Assembly (NCBI GenBank): GCA_009843525.1
Contig: VYDH01000033.1
Location: forward strand, 124,001 to 188,000
Source of the DNA: Acidimicrobiales bacterium
Lineage (GTDB): Bacteria > Actinomycetota > Acidimicrobiia > Acidimicrobiales > Poriferisodalaceae
Length of the DNA stretch: 64,000 bases
Reading direction: 5' to 3'
The position numbers and the translations under genes were made by a program. Of this stretch, positions 1-11,973 are shown one piece after another. Within the stretch, counting starts at the first letter, position 1, and each line of letters opens with the position of its first letter. The notes below the pieces were generated by a model. That model saw only the letters and a program-made list of their open reading frames with translations. It ran no database searches and was not told the DNA's origin.

Positions 1-339
1 GCCGATTGCCTCCAGCGCCTCGGCGCGCTGGCGCGTCACGCGCTCGACCATCACGTACCGCAGTGCTTCGCTGCACGTCTCGACGTGCGCGAGCACATCG
101 CTGCACAGCGTCCCGCGACCAGCGCCGCCCTCGACCACAACGAACGGGTCCGGCCGTCCCAGGTCGTCCCATGTGCGATCCAGGTATCGGGCGACGCACT
201 GGGCGAACAGCGCGCCCAGCTCGACCGATGTGGCGAAGTCTCCGCCCCGAGCCGCCGGCCGCCCCCCGCGCACGTAGAAGCCGGAAGGGCCGTAGAGCGC
301 CTCGTCCATGAATTCGTCGAAGCGGCGGATGTCAGGCAT
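1..339 (-). CDS. midA: MidA/NDUFAF7-family SAM-dependent methyltransferase (3' part outside window)
   Basis: The visible 113 residues are the N-terminus of a COG1565/DUF185 methyltransferase. It opens with RRFDEFMDEALYGPSGFY, then GGDFATSVELGALF and the SAM-binding glycine loop VVVEGGAGRGTLCSDVL. In mitochondria the homologue NDUFAF7 dimethylates an arginine of the complex I subunit NDUFS2 (NuoD) during assembly. The gene starts 37 nt after the nuoN1 stop on the same strand, so it is the last visible gene of the EFG-less nuo operon, which supports a complex I assembly role. ATG at 339 is chosen; an in-frame GTG at 351 is possible. The window ends inside the gene. Family call is solid; substrate is inferred. 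Confidence 0.85.
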   Translation of the reverse strand, partial: MPDIRRFDEFMDEALYGPSGFYVRGGRPAARGGDFATSVELGALFAQCVARYLDRTWDDLGRPDPFVVVEGGAGRGTLCSDVLAHVETCSEALRYVMVERVTRQRAEALEAIG

Positions 340-375
340 GGGGCTGGACACCGGGACCGTGCGCCCCGCCAGTGC

Positions 376-2055
376 TCAGCCGCCGAAGTGGAACGATGCG
401 ACGTCGCCGAAGTGGCTCACCAGACCCGGGAAGACGCCGAGCGCCAGCGTGGCAATTGCCGTGATCGCCAGCGCCGCTGCCAATGCCCCGGTCATGGGAA
501 TCTTGCCCGGAGTGAAGCGCACCATCGTGGCCTGACGGGTTTCGGTGGCCAACCACGCGTCGCCGTGCTCGTCCTGCTCGGCGGTCGCATCGGCCGAGCC
601 GACCGCTTCGTCAAGATCGATCTCGTCGTCGCCTCCGGAATCGACCCCCAGCGCCACCGTCTCGGGCACCGGCTGGAACCACATCTGCACCAGCACCCGG
701 GCGTAGTAGCCGAACGCAACCACTGCGTTCACCGCCACGATGACGGCGAGCACCCAGCCAGCGGGCGTGCTCGCATCGGCCAGCGCCCGGAAGATCACGA
801 ACTTGGCGAACCAGCCGCCCGCCGGCGGTATGCCGGCCAGCGCCGCCAGGAACAGCGTCATCAGCACCGTCATGCCGGGCGCATAGCTGAACAGCCCGCC
901 GTAGCTCGAGATCTCGCCTGAGCGGGTGCGCCGTGACACCGCCAGCACCACGCTGAACGCCCCCAGATTCATGAAGGCGTAGATGATGGCGTAGACGATG
1001 ATCGCCTCGTACGCGCTGGGCAGCACGTTGGTGGTGATGTCGGTGCCAGGGACGGTCCAGGCATCGCCCTCGAACGCCACGGCGAAGGGCACCAGCATGA
1101 AGCCGCCCTGCGCCACGCCCGAGTAGGCCAGCATCCGCACGATGTTCGTTTGGCGCAGCGCGATCAGGTTGCCCACGGTCATCGTCACCGCGGCCAGCAC
1201 CCAGAAGAACGGCTGCACGACGTCGGCGGCACCCTCGAAGGCCACGAACACCAGCGCCAGCAGCGCCACCAGGCCTGCCGCCTTCGACGCCACCGACAGG
1301 AACGCCGTGACCGGCGTGGGAGCACCCTCGTAGGTGTCGGGCGCCCACGTGTGGAACGGCACGGCCGACACCTTGAACGCGAAGCCGATCAGCACGAACA
1401 GGATCGCCACGATGACGATCGGGCTCGCGCCGTCGCCCGTCAGCGCGGCGGCAATGGTGCCGAAATCAGTGTCGCCGGCCACGCCGAACACCAGCGACAT
1501 GCCGTACAGCATCACCGCCGAGGCGAACACCCCCATCAGGTAGTACTTCAGGCCGGCCTCATTGGAACGGGGCCCGCCCTTGCGCCACGCCGCCAGCATG
1601 TACGCCGGGATCGACAGCAGCTCCAGCGCCACGAACACGCTCACCAGATCGCGCGAGCTGGCCATCATCACCATGCCCAGCAGCGAGGTCAGCAGCAGTG
1701 TGTAGTACTCGTTCTCGTAGTAGTCGCCCTCGCGCACGTAGTCGACCGACATCAGCACCACCAGGTACCCGGCCAGGATGAACAGCGCCTTGAGCACCAG
1801 CGAGAAGTCGTCGACGACGTAGGCCCCGCCGAACATGGGCCGCTCGGCGCCGTCGGCTGCCAGGGTCAGGATCGGCACCAGCGTGACCAGCAGGCCGACG
1901 CCGGTCAGCGTGGGCATGATCCGCTTGGCCTTGTCGTCGAACGCGATGTCGGCGACGGTCACCAGCGTGCCGACGGCCAGCAGGGTCAACTCGGGCGCGA
2001 GCGCGTGCCAGTCAAGATCCGGCCGCACAAACGCGAGAAGTGCCCCGAGGTTCAT
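376..2055 (-). CDS. nuoN: NADH-quinone oxidoreductase subunit N, EFG-less operon
   Basis: 559-residue polytopic membrane protein of the antiporter-like Mrp family, forming part of the proton-pumping arm of complex I. Family motifs visible are the Glu-bearing helix VALELLSIPAYMLAAW and WAPDTYEGAPTPVTAFLS. The last ~60 residues before the final helix hold an acidic insert (GVDSGGDDEIDLDEAVGSAD) not present in NuoN of the neighbouring 14-gene operon. It is last of eleven nuo genes in this operon and starts 2 nt after the nuoM1 stop, so translational coupling is likely. Confidence 0.95.
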   Translation of the reverse strand: MNLGALLAFVRPDLDWHALAPELTLLAVGTLVTVADIAFDDKAKRIMPTLTGVGLLVTLVPILTLAADGAERPMFGGAYVVDDFSLVLKALFILAGYLVVLMSVDYVREGDYYENEYYTLLLTSLLGMVMMASSRDLVSVFVALELLSIPAYMLAAWRKGGPRSNEAGLKYYLMGVFASAVMLYGMSLVFGVAGDTDFGTIAAALTGDGASPIVIVAILFVLIGFAFKVSAVPFHTWAPDTYEGAPTPVTAFLSVASKAAGLVALLALVFVAFEGAADVVQPFFWVLAAVTMTVGNLIALRQTNIVRMLAYSGVAQGGFMLVPFAVAFEGDAWTVPGTDITTNVLPSAYEAIIVYAIIYAFMNLGAFSVVLAVSRRTRSGEISSYGGLFSYAPGMTVLMTLFLAALAGIPPAGGWFAKFVIFRALADASTPAGWVLAVIVAVNAVVAFGYYARVLVQMWFQPVPETVALGVDSGGDDEIDLDEAVGSADATAEQDEHGDAWLATETRQATMVRFTPGKIPMTGALAAALAITAIATLALGVFPGLVSHFGDVASFHFGG

Positions 2056-2057
2056 CG

Positions 2058-3620
2058 TCAGCTCCCGGCCACCGCTGCGCTGATGCTCTCTGCGATGCCC
2101 ACCGACACGTCATCGACCACGCCGAAGATCAATCCGGGCACCCAGCCGAAGAGCACCATCGCGATGATGAGCGGCGTCCACGCTGCCCACTCGTAGCGAT
2201 TGACATCGGCGATCGTGTGGCCCTCCCATTCGGGCTTGGGCTCGCCGAACGCGCTGCGCTGGAACAGCCAAAGCAGGTACCCGGCGGCGAACACCGTTCC
2301 CACGGCGGCGATCACCATGTAGGTGCGGAAGGTCTCCTCCGGCAGGCCCGCACCGGGGTTGTAGGCCGACAAAATCGCCGGGAACTCGCCCCAGAATCCC
2401 GCCAGGCCCGGCAGGCCCAGCGACGCCATGGCCGAGATGGCCAAGATCCAGCCCATGCGAGGAGCCGATTTCAGCAGGCCGCCCAACCGGCTGATCTCCA
2501 GCGTGTGGTAGCGCTCCTTCACCGAGCCGGCCAGGAAGAAAAGCATCCCGGTGATGATCCCGTGGGCCACCATGCCGAACACCGCTGCGTTGATGCCGAT
2601 CGGGGTCAGTGTGGCGATGCCCAGCATCACGAAACCCATGTGCGCCACCGAGCTGAAGGCGATGAGTCGTTTCATGTCGGTCTGCGCCAGGCACCCCAGG
2701 GCGCCGTAGATGATGCCGATGACCGCCAACAGGCCGATCCACGGCGCCCACGCCGCAGCGCCCTCGGGCAGGAACGGCAGCGCGATCCGCACGAAGCCGT
2801 AGGTGCCGAGCTTCAGCAAGATGGCCGCCAGGATCACCGAGCCCACGGTGGGCGCCTCGGTGTGCGCGTCGGGCAGCCACGTGTGGAAGGGGAACATCGG
2901 CACCTTGATGCCGAAGCCCATGAACAAACCGGCGAAGATGATCGCCTGGGTGCCACGGGCCAGGTCGCCGCCCGCGGCGTCAGCCAGCACTCGCATGTCG
3001 AAGCTGCGCAGGTCCAGCCCGTTCGCGCCGGTGGCCACGAAGTACAGCGCCACGAAACTCACGATCATCAGCGCCGAGCCGAAGAGCGTGAACAAGAAGA
3101 ACTTCAGCGAGGCGTAGCGACGGTTCTCGCCGCCCCATACGCCGATCATGAAGTACATCGGCAGCAGCACGACCTCGAAGAAGACGAAGAACAGGATCAG
3201 GTCCTGCGCAACGAAGGTGCCGTTCATGCCTGATGCCAAAATCAGCATCAGGATCAGGAAGGCCTTGGCGTTGCCCGGCTCGGGGATGTGCTCCCACGAA
3301 TAGATCACGCACAGCGGGATGATCACCATCGACAGGATCAGCAGCGGCAGCGACAGGCCGTCGAGCCCCATGATGTAGTCGGCGTCGATGGCGTTGATCC
3401 AGCCCTTCTCCACGACGAACTGCAGCGATCCGGCGTTGCCGTAGTCGAAGGTGAACAGCAGGTACACGCCGACTGCCAGCGACGCCAGCGAGGCCCCGAG
3501 GGCGATGGTCTTCAGCTCGAGTTCGCGCGCACGGGGCACCGCCATCATCACGAGCGCGCCGACGGCCGGCAGGAACACCGCGAGCGTCAGCGCCCAAGCG
3601 TCGAATCCAGTTGCGTCCAC
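2058..3620 (-). CDS. nuoM: NADH-quinone oxidoreductase subunit M, EFG-less operon
   Basis: 520-residue antiporter-like pump subunit of the complex I membrane arm. Visible signatures are FFVFFEVVLLPMYFMIGVWG (helix carrying the conserved glutamate), FPFHTWLPDAHTEAPTVGSV and the lysine-bearing AAILLKLGTYGFVR segment. Length matches the family (about 500). It lies between nuoL1 and nuoN1; the 44-nt gap to nuoL1 is the longest spacing among the pump genes of this operon. Confidence 0.96.
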   Translation of the reverse strand: MDATGFDAWALTLAVFLPAVGALVMMAVPRARELELKTIALGASLASLAVGVYLLFTFDYGNAGSLQFVVEKGWINAIDADYIMGLDGLSLPLLILSMVIIPLCVIYSWEHIPEPGNAKAFLILMLILASGMNGTFVAQDLILFFVFFEVVLLPMYFMIGVWGGENRRYASLKFFLFTLFGSALMIVSFVALYFVATGANGLDLRSFDMRVLADAAGGDLARGTQAIIFAGLFMGFGIKVPMFPFHTWLPDAHTEAPTVGSVILAAILLKLGTYGFVRIALPFLPEGAAAWAPWIGLLAVIGIIYGALGCLAQTDMKRLIAFSSVAHMGFVMLGIATLTPIGINAAVFGMVAHGIITGMLFFLAGSVKERYHTLEISRLGGLLKSAPRMGWILAISAMASLGLPGLAGFWGEFPAILSAYNPGAGLPEETFRTYMVIAAVGTVFAAGYLLWLFQRSAFGEPKPEWEGHTIADVNRYEWAAWTPLIIAMVLFGWVPGLIFGVVDDVSVGIAESISAAVAGS

Positions 3621-3664
3621 TACGAAGCTCCCTGTTGGTTACGAACCTGCATGCCCATCGCCGG

Positions 3665-5854
<2,190 letters not shown>

Positions 5855-5864
5855 ACGCGCGCGC

Positions 5865-6164
5865 TCAGCCCTTCATCAGGTCGAACTCGTCGACCGCGAT
5901 CGACTTGCGGTTGCGGTACAGCAGCAGCACGATGGCCAGGCCCACGCCGACCTCGGCCGCTGCGACCGCAATGATGAACAGGGCGAAGACCTGCCCCGAC
6001 ACCACGTCGTGCTGCAGCCCGAACGCCACCAGGTTGAGGTTGACGGCGTTCAGCATCAGCTCGATCGACATCAGCACCATCACGCCGTTGCGGCGCGCCA
6101 GCACGCCATAGACGCCGACTGCGAACAGCAGCGCGCCGAGCAGCAGGAACTGGTTCAGCAGCAT
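5865..6164 (-). CDS. nuoK: NADH-quinone oxidoreductase subunit K, EFG-less operon
   Basis: 99-residue, three-helix proton channel subunit. The conserved helix-2 glutamate lies in [20 protein letters not shown] and the second acidic helix is [16 protein letters not shown]. Length is exactly that expected for NuoK. It begins 6 nt after nuoJ1 in a tightly spaced operon. Confidence 0.96.
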   Translation of the reverse strand: MLLNQFLLLGALLFAVGVYGVLARRNGVMVLMSIELMLNAVNLNLVAFGLQHDVVSGQVFALFIIAVAAAEVGVGLAIVLLLYRNRKSIAVDEFDLMKG

Positions 6165-6170
6165 GAGCGC

Positions 6171-6665
6171 TCAGTCCCTGCGCGCCAGCACGACGGCACC
6201 GATCAGTGCGGCCAGCAGCAGCACCGAGACGGCTTCGAACGGGATGATGTATTGGGAGAAGACCGAGTCGGACACGTCGGCCGTGCGGAACACCGTATTG
6301 TCGGTGGCCAGCGAATCGGTGCCGAAACGGTCGATGAGGGCGTAGACGGTGATGCCGCCGAGGGCGAGCGCCGACAGCGCCGCAACCGGCCACGTGGCCC
6401 CGGTCATCTGGGGTATTCGCCCGATCGGCGCGCGGGTGAGCATGATGCCGAACAAAAACAGCACCATCACGGCGCCGATGTAGACGAGCACCTGCGTGGT
6501 GGCGATGAACTCAGCCGTCAGCAGCACGTAGTTGGCCGCAAGGCCGCCCAGCACCATCACCAGGAACAGCGCTGCGTGCACGATGTTGCGCGTCGAGACC
6601 ATGCCAATGGCAGCCAGCACGGTGATACCCGCGATGATGCCGAAGGCGATGTTCTGCGCAACCAT
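6171..6665 (-). CDS. nuoJ: NADH-quinone oxidoreductase subunit J, EFG-less operon
   Basis: 164-residue membrane subunit with five predicted helices. NuoJ signatures visible are STRNIVHAALFLVMVLGG and the helix TTQVLVYIGAVMVLFLFGIM, which contains the pi-bulge region important for coupling. C-terminus ends in the typical AALIGAVVLARRD. Starts 8 nt after the nuoI1 stop. Confidence 0.95.
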   Translation of the reverse strand: MVAQNIAFGIIAGITVLAAIGMVSTRNIVHAALFLVMVLGGLAANYVLLTAEFIATTQVLVYIGAVMVLFLFGIMLTRAPIGRIPQMTGATWPVAALSALALGGITVYALIDRFGTDSLATDNTVFRTADVSDSVFSQYIIPFEAVSVLLLAALIGAVVLARRD

Positions 6666-6673
6666 CGGGCGGC

Positions 6674-7261
6674 CTAGCTCCCGGCCTCGAGCTTGCGTGC
6701 CGGCGCGAAGTCATCAGTGCCGAACTCGGGAACCTTGCGCACCTTCTGCTCCGAGCCGGGCTCGTAGTCCAGGAATTCCGGCACCGTTTCCATCCACTCG
6801 CTGAGGCGGATGCGGTCGTGCAGCAGGTCGGCGATGTGGGGCTCGGAGTACTCGTACTCGGGCGTCCAGAACAGCGCGTCGAACGGGCACACCTCCACGC
6901 AGATGCCGCAGTACATGCACAGCGCGTAGTCGATGTCGAAGCGGTCGACCACGTTGACTGAGCGCACCGCGCCGCCGGCTCGCCGGGGCGGCGCCTTCAC
7001 CTTGTGGCCCTCGATGTAGATGCACCAGTCGGGGCAGGAACGCGAGCACAGCATGCAGGCCGTGCAGTTCTCCTCGTGCAGCGCGATCACGCCGCGCGCC
7101 CGGTCAGGCGGTGCTTCCTTCTCGTGCGGGTACTGCACGGTGACCGAGCCCTGCTGGGGCGCCGGGATGAGCGTGCGAATGCCTCGCTTGGGAAACAGCG
7201 TGCGCGCAGCGGTACGCGCCGTCACGCCGAGGCCCTTCAGGAGTCCGGGGAGCTGTGGCAT
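6674..7261 (-). CDS. nuoI: NADH-quinone oxidoreductase subunit I (two [4Fe-4S]), EFG-less operon
   Basis: 195-residue ferredoxin-like subunit carrying clusters N6a and N6b, which pass electrons to the NuoB cluster next to the quinone site. Both full motifs are present: [17 protein letters not shown] and [18 protein letters not shown]. All eight cysteines are intact, so the electron wire of this complex is complete from NuoI inward even though the operon has no NADH-oxidising module. It starts immediately before the nuoH1 stop codon (adjacent, no gap). Confidence 0.96.
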   Translation of the reverse strand: MPQLPGLLKGLGVTARTAARTLFPKRGIRTLIPAPQQGSVTVQYPHEKEAPPDRARGVIALHEENCTACMLCSRSCPDWCIYIEGHKVKAPPRRAGGAVRSVNVVDRFDIDYALCMYCGICVEVCPFDALFWTPEYEYSEPHIADLLHDRIRLSEWMETVPEFLDYEPGSEQKVRKVPEFGTDDFAPARKLEAGS

Positions 7262-8290
7262 CTAGAGCACCACCTTGAAGATTCCGGTCACGACAATGTT
7301 GGCGAGCGAGAGCGGGATGAGGACCTTCCACGCGAACTTCTGCAGCTGGTCCTCGCGCAGGCGTGGGTAGGTGAAGCGGATCCAGAAGATGATGAAAGCC
7401 ACCAGCAGGATCTTGACGAGCATCACCACGGGGCCGAGCACGTTCAGCACCGGGGCATCGAAGTCGAAACCCGGGATCCACCAGCCGCCCAGGAACATCA
7501 CGGTGGCGAGCGCCGAGAAGGCGAATGCCGTGGCCACTTCGGCCATGAAGAACAGCAGGAAGCGGAAGCCCGTGTACTCCACGTGGAAGCCGCCGACGAG
7601 TTCAGTCTCGGCCACGGGCATGTCGAACGGCGTCTGGGTCAGCTCGGCCTGGGCGGCGATCATGAAGATCAGAAAGCCGACGAACTGCGTCAGGATGAAC
7701 GGGTTGCCGATGAGGCCGAAGCCGAAGATCTCGCCCTCCGCCTGGGCTCGCACGATCTGCTGCAAGTTGAGCGAGTCGGCCTGGATGACCACACCCATGA
7801 CCGCGAGGATCAGCGGCAACTCGTATGCGATGAGCTGACCCGCCGCACGCAGGCCGCCGAGCAGCGCGTACTTGTTGGCTGACGCCCAGCCGGCCATGAG
7901 CACGCCCAGCACCGACAGCGACGACACCGCCATCGCGTAGAAGATCCCCGTGTCGAGGTTCTCCACCACGGCGTCGGGGCCGGTGGGCAGCACCACGAAC
8001 AGCAGGAACGACGAGGCCAGCACCACCACGGGGGCTGCCCGGAACACTCGCCGGTCGGCGGCGGCGGGGTGGATGTCCTCCTTCTGGAGGAACTTCACCG
8101 CGTCGGCGATGAGCTGCAGCGTGCCGTAGGGGCCGACGTCCTGGGGGCCCAGCCGGCTCTGCATGAACGCCATCATCTTGAGCAGGAACAGGTAGCCCAG
8201 CATGAGTGCGGCTGTGGGGATGACGATGAGCGCGACACCCAGCTTGATGCTGGTCTCCGCCCAGTACGCCAGCCCCAGCAGGTCCGTCAC
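7262..8290 (-). CDS. nuoH: NADH-quinone oxidoreductase subunit H, EFG-less operon
   Basis: 342-residue membrane subunit that forms the quinone entry chamber. Motifs include MAFMQSRLGPQDVGPYGTLQ, the charged TM5-6 loop DMPVAETELVGGFHVEYTG and the C-terminal WIRFTYPRLREDQLQKF. A longer reading frame extends upstream to 8371 but overlaps nuoD and lacks family similarity there. GTG at 8290, which overlaps the nuoD1 stop as GTGA, gives the expected N-terminus [10 protein letters not shown] and is the likely translationally coupled start. Confidence 0.95.
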   Translation of the reverse strand: MTDLLGLAYWAETSIKLGVALIVIPTAALMLGYLFLLKMMAFMQSRLGPQDVGPYGTLQLIADAVKFLQKEDIHPAAADRRVFRAAPVVVLASSFLLFVVLPTGPDAVVENLDTGIFYAMAVSSLSVLGVLMAGWASANKYALLGGLRAAGQLIAYELPLILAVMGVVIQADSLNLQQIVRAQAEGEIFGFGLIGNPFILTQFVGFLIFMIAAQAELTQTPFDMPVAETELVGGFHVEYTGFRFLLFFMAEVATAFAFSALATVMFLGGWWIPGFDFDAPVLNVLGPVVMLVKILLVAFIIFWIRFTYPRLREDQLQKFAWKVLIPLSLANIVVTGIFKVVL

Positions 8291-9471
8291 CGGTCGATGT
8301 CCCCGAGGATGAAGTACAGCGAACCGAGAATGGTGATGATGTCGGGCACGTACGTGCCCCGCATCACCCACGGCACCACTGAGATGTTGCTGAAGCTGGG
8401 CGTGCGGATCTTCACCCGGAACGGACCGAGCCCGCCCTTGGACACCACGTAGTAGCCCATCTCGCCCAGCGGGTTCTCCGTGGAGACGTAGGCCTCACCC
8501 GCGGGCACCTTGATGATGCGCGGCACCTTGGCCATGATCGGGCCTGAGGGGATGCCGTCGAGCAGCTGGTCCACGATCTTGGTGGCCTCGCGGGTTTCCT
8601 GCAGGCGCACCCAGTAGCGGGCGAACGAGTCGCCGTCGGGATGGGTCCAGACCCGCCAGTCCACCTGGTCCCAGGCGAGGCCCGGGTTGGCATCGCGGCG
8701 CAGGTCCCAGTCGACCCCGCTGGCACGGAGGTTGGCGCCCGACAGGCCGTAGCTGAGCGCCACGTCACCCGGGATCACGCCGACGCTGCGACAGCGAGTC
8801 TGGAAGATCTCGTTGCCCATGAGCAGGTCTTCCATCTCGTCGCAGAAACCGCGCATCTTGGCCATGACAGCGTGCGTCTCGGCTATCCAGCCGCGGGGAA
8901 TGTCGTCTTTGAGGCCGCCGATGCGGTCGAAGTTGGGGTGGAAGCGACCGCCGGTGACTTCCTCGATCTGGTTGAGCACCCGCTCGCGGTCGCGGAAGGC
9001 GAAGAACACCGGGGTGAGCGCTCCGACCTGCACGCCCATGTCGCCCAGGAACAGCGACACGTTCGCGATGCGGCTCAGCTCGAACAGGATGGTGCGGATC
9101 CACTGCGCACGGGGCGGGGCCTCCACGCCCATCAGCTGCTCGGCCGCCAGGATGAACGGCACCTCGTTGGCGAAGCTGCCCAGCCAGTCGATGCGGTTGA
9201 TCAGCGTGGTGCACTGCGGGTAGGTGCGGACCTCGCACAGCTTCTCGTAGCCGCGGTGCATGTAGCCCATCAGCGGCTCGGCCGAAATGACCTGCTCGCC
9301 GTCGAGCTGGCAGGCGATGCGCAGCGTGCCGTGCGTGGCGGGGTGCTGCGGGCCGATGTTCAGCGTCATGTCGCCGGTGTCGAGTTCGACATTGACGCGG
9401 GCGTCGGCGGCCTGGGCCGCCACGTAGGCCTGCTGCTCACGCAGCGCTGATGCCGTCGGCGGGGGACTCAC
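8287..9471 (-). CDS. nuoD: NADH-quinone oxidoreductase subunit D, EFG-less operon
   Basis: 394-residue 49-kDa-type subunit forming the quinone-binding pocket with NuoB. The quinone-site motif [14 protein letters not shown] is intact and the C-terminus ends in the conserved ...[12 protein letters not shown]. Arg73 in the motif [10 protein letters not shown] matches the arginine that NDUFAF7 methylates in mitochondrial NDUFS2; the paralogue in the 14-gene operon has threonine there. GTG at 9471 overlaps the nuoC1 stop (GTGA), which fits the family N-terminus better than the upstream ATG at 9570 that would run deep into nuoC. Confidence 0.96.
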   Translation of the reverse strand: MSPPPTASALREQQAYVAAQAADARVNVELDTGDMTLNIGPQHPATHGTLRIACQLDGEQVISAEPLMGYMHRGYEKLCEVRTYPQCTTLINRIDWLGSFANEVPFILAAEQLMGVEAPPRAQWIRTILFELSRIANVSLFLGDMGVQVGALTPVFFAFRDRERVLNQIEEVTGGRFHPNFDRIGGLKDDIPRGWIAETHAVMAKMRGFCDEMEDLLMGNEIFQTRCRSVGVIPGDVALSYGLSGANLRASGVDWDLRRDANPGLAWDQVDWRVWTHPDGDSFARYWVRLQETREATKIVDQLLDGIPSGPIMAKVPRIIKVPAGEAYVSTENPLGEMGYYVVSKGGLGPFRVKIRTPSFSNISVVPWVMRGTYVPDIITILGSLYFILGDIDR

Positions 9472-10217
9472 GTTCCGGCTCCCGACGCTTCGAACTCGGC
9501 CATCACCTCGGCCTCGAGCTGGGCTTCGAGCTCGGGCGGGATCTCTTCGATGTCGACCACGCCGGGCCACGGCTTGACCGCACGTGCCAGCAGGGGGAAG
9601 TCCTTGCGCAGCGGGTGACCCTCGAACTCCGTGGGCAGGTAGATGTGCGCCAAGTTCGGATGGCCGTCGAAGACGAGGCCGAACATCTCGTGGGCCTCTC
9701 GCTCGTGCCAGTCGGCCCCGGCGAAGACGTCGATGATCGACGGCACCGATGCGGGAGCACTGGACCCGTCGCTGCTGGCGGCCTCGGGCACATCAGCCTT
9801 GATGAGCACGGCGACGTGCCGGGCCGGCGAATGCAGTTGCGCAAGCAATTGGAAGCGGGTCTCGCCGCCGCCGCGCCGCACTGTCTCCTCGGCTGTGGCG
9901 CTGGAAGCCTCGTCATCTTCCTCGCCGACGCCAGCGGCGTCGAATTCGGTGTCCTCGTAGCGGCCTTCGGGCGCATCGGTCCAGTCGACGGCCGACAAGA
10001 ATCCGAAGTAGGCGAAGCCTGCATCGTGCAGCGCCGACATCGCGGCATGCCAATGCTCAATGTCGATGCGCAGCCAGAGGTTCTGGCCCGCTTCCACATG
10101 GGATTCGACCACCGCATCGCCGAGCAATTCGGACAGTTCGGCGGCGAGCGCGTCACGCGCCTCGTCGCCTGGCGCCGCAGCGCCGTCGGCCTGGTCGTCG
10201 CCGGTGTCGTCGGCCAT
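9468..10217 (-). CDS. nuoC: NADH-quinone oxidoreductase subunit C, EFG-less operon
   Basis: 249-residue 30-kDa-type subunit of the peripheral arm. The signature is [20 protein letters not shown] followed by [16 protein letters not shown]. Relative to the 176-residue NuoC of the neighbouring operon it has a longer acidic N-terminus and two inserts ([20 protein letters not shown] and around [13 protein letters not shown]). The ATG at 10217 lies 2 nt after the nuoB1 stop; an upstream extension to 10526 would overlap nuoB and has no family character. Confidence 0.95.
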   Translation of the reverse strand: MADDTGDDQADGAAAPGDEARDALAAELSELLGDAVVESHVEAGQNLWLRIDIEHWHAAMSALHDAGFAYFGFLSAVDWTDAPEGRYEDTEFDAAGVGEEDDEASSATAEETVRRGGGETRFQLLAQLHSPARHVAVLIKADVPEAASSDGSSAPASVPSIIDVFAGADWHEREAHEMFGLVFDGHPNLAHIYLPTEFEGHPLRKDFPLLARAVKPWPGVVDIEEIPPELEAQLEAEVMAEFEASGAGT

Positions 10218-10219
10218 GA

Positions 10220-10825
10220 CTACGGCTGCGCCGATCCCGCGGGTACTGCCGGCGCGCCTGCCGAGGTCGGCGCTGTGCTCGATGCGTTCGGCGCCGCCGG
10301 GACACGTGTCGATGATGATGTCGAGGGCGGCACCACTATCGGCTCGCCGCGCCAGCGTTCTTGCATGTCCTCGCGCTGGATGCGCTCCTGCAGCAGCACG
10401 ATGCCTTCCAGCAGCGCCTCGGGCCGCGGCGGGCAGCCGGGCACGTACACATCGACCGGAATGACCTGATCCACGCCCTTGGTCACCGAGTAGCTGTCCC
10501 AGTACGGCCCGCCGCAGTTGGCGCACGAGCCCATCGAGATGACGTATTTGGGCTCGGGCATCTGCTCGTACAGGCGGCGGATGACCGGCGCCATCTTGTC
10601 GGTGACGGTGCCGGAGATCACCACCAGATCGGCTTGGCGTGGGCTGGCCGGAAACGGAATGACGCCGAGGCGCATCACGTCATAGCGGGGCGAACCGAAT
10701 GCGGCGCCCATCTCGATGGCGCAGCACGCCAAGCCCCACTGGTACACCCACAGCGAGCGTGCCCGGCCGAAGTTCAGCAGCCAGCTCAGCGGCTTGGGCA
10801 GTTTGACCTTGTCGACCAGTGCCAT
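10220..10825 (-). CDS. nuoB: NADH-quinone oxidoreductase subunit B (cluster N2), EFG-less operon
   Basis: 201-residue PSST-type subunit holding the terminal [4Fe-4S] cluster N2. The four ligand cysteines are in [23 protein letters not shown] and [15 protein letters not shown]. The C-terminal ~45 residues are a low-complexity Ser/Ala/Pro tail beyond the usual family end. It begins 20 nt after the nuoA1 stop. Confidence 0.96.
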   Translation of the reverse strand: MALVDKVKLPKPLSWLLNFGRARSLWVYQWGLACCAIEMGAAFGSPRYDVMRLGVIPFPASPRQADLVVISGTVTDKMAPVIRRLYEQMPEPKYVISMGSCANCGGPYWDSYSVTKGVDQVIPVDVYVPGCPPRPEALLEGIVLLQERIQREDMQERWRGEPIVVPPSTSSSTRVPAAPNASSTAPTSAGAPAVPAGSAQP

Positions 10826-10845
10826 CGTGGGATTCCCTCAGCCCC

Positions 10846-11211
10846 TCACACCCAGCGCAGGACGCCTTTGCGCCATGCGTAGAACAGGCCCAGCACCAGG
10901 ATGAAGATGAAGATCGCCATCTCGACCAGGCCGAACAGGGCATACACGTCAAGCCGCGTCGCCCACGGAAAGATGAACACGGCCTCCACGTCGAACAGCA
11001 CGAACAGCACTGCGAACACGTAGTACCGGATCTGGCTCTGGGTCCAGTCGCTGCCGACCGGATCGACGCCGCTCTCGTATGCAATGAGCTTCTGAGGCGT
11101 CGGTCGCTGCGGCCGCAGGACGCGTGCGACTCCGAACATCGTGAAGGCCATCAAGACTGCCGCTGCGCCGAAGATTGCGACGGTCAGATAGCTCCGCAAG
11201 AGGTCGGACAC
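10846..11211 (-). CDS. nuoA: NADH-quinone oxidoreductase subunit A, EFG-less operon
   Basis: About 121-residue, three-helix subunit. NuoA signatures are AYESGVDPVGSDW (loop that senses quinone-site state) and RYYVFAVLFVLFDVEAVFIFPWA. First gene of the 11-gene operon nuoA-B-C-D-H-I-J-K-L-M-N; no nuoE, F or G is present between 376 and 11220. Start is uncertain: GTG at 11211 is chosen over the in-frame TTG at 11220; neither has a clear ribosome binding site. The 90 nt upstream could carry an internal promoter, but no convincing box is visible. Confidence 0.93.
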   Translation of the reverse strand: MSDLLRSYLTVAIFGAAAVLMAFTMFGVARVLRPQRPTPQKLIAYESGVDPVGSDWTQSQIRYYVFAVLFVLFDVEAVFIFPWATRLDVYALFGLVEMAIFIFILVLGLFYAWRKGVLRWV

Positions 11212-11310
11212 GGACCGCAACGCTAGCGACTTCGCGCCACCCTGCGCCGAATCATGTCGGGCGATTCAAGCGTTGGGGCGACGGCCTCAGGCGCGGTCAC
11301 TCAGCTCGCC

Positions 11311-11952
11311 TTATTGCATCGACATCGGCAAGTTGTCCGGAGTTGAGGGCTGTTGCGGTTGTGCCGGTTCGCCCTGACGCCGCTTTCGCACCCATATGCG
11401 CCAACCAACGACGGTGACGAGGCCGCACACGAAGACATAGAGCGTCACCGTGGTCTTGCTGACGGGCGGGAAAGCCCACTCCAGCAAAGGAGGCGCTGCG
11501 ACGTAGCCAGCGAGGTACGCAGGCAGGAATGCGCAGAAATAGGCCAGCCAGTGGCGCCGCGGCAGTGCCTCGCACAGCCGGCGGGGGTGCACGATAAGAC
11601 GCCATCGCCCGCGGCGGTTTGCCTTCTCCTGCCACAGGGCCTCTGGGGTCATGATCAGCGCATACAGCAGCGGGTAGATCGCGCTCACTGTGGCGGCGCC
11701 AATGATGATGTTGCGCCACAGGTGATAGTGGTACTCGTCGCGGCAGATGTGGCGGGGATCCTCAGGGCTTCCTTCGACGGCAACGCCGTCGATCTCGGTC
11801 CAGCCGAAGAAGCAATGCTCCAGGGGATGCGCCCCGGCCGGACTCGCTGCAACTGCCATCAACGTCAAGGGCAGCGCAACCAGGGCCAACACGGCCAGAG
11901 ATCGTCTAGCAGTCGTCATTGCAACGGAATAGGAGATCCAGCTGACCGACAT
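11311..11952 (-). CDS. Exported/membrane protein of unknown function between the two nuo operons
   Basis: 213 residues, not recognised. It has a signal-peptide-like N-terminus (SLAVLALVALPLTLMAVAASPAGA), then a short exported stretch rich in His, Cys and acidic residues (HPLEHCFFGW and HICRDEYHYHLW), then about four membrane helices and a basic/Pro-rich tail. The His/Cys spacing could bind a metal or heme, but no family motif is visible. It lies in the same orientation 21 nt downstream of nuoN2 and 90 nt upstream of nuoA1, so it is probably cotranscribed with one or both. ATG at 11952 used; ATG at 11919 is an alternative closer to the signal peptide. Confidence 0.65.
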   Translation of the reverse strand: MSVSWISYSVAMTTARRSLAVLALVALPLTLMAVAASPAGAHPLEHCFFGWTEIDGVAVEGSPEDPRHICRDEYHYHLWRNIIIGAATVSAIYPLLYALIMTPEALWQEKANRRGRWRLIVHPRRLCEALPRRHWLAYFCAFLPAYLAGYVAAPPLLEWAFPPVSKTTVTLYVFVCGLVTVVGWRIWVRKRRQGEPAQPQQPSTPDNLPMSMQ

Positions 11953-11973
11953 ACGACGACACGGTGCTTCCGT

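Noticed and set aside
8291-8371. Longer N-terminus for NuoH starting at 8371
   Set aside because: The extra residues (His- and Arg-rich) lie over the nuoD coding region and are absent from NuoH; GTG overlapping the nuoD stop is better.
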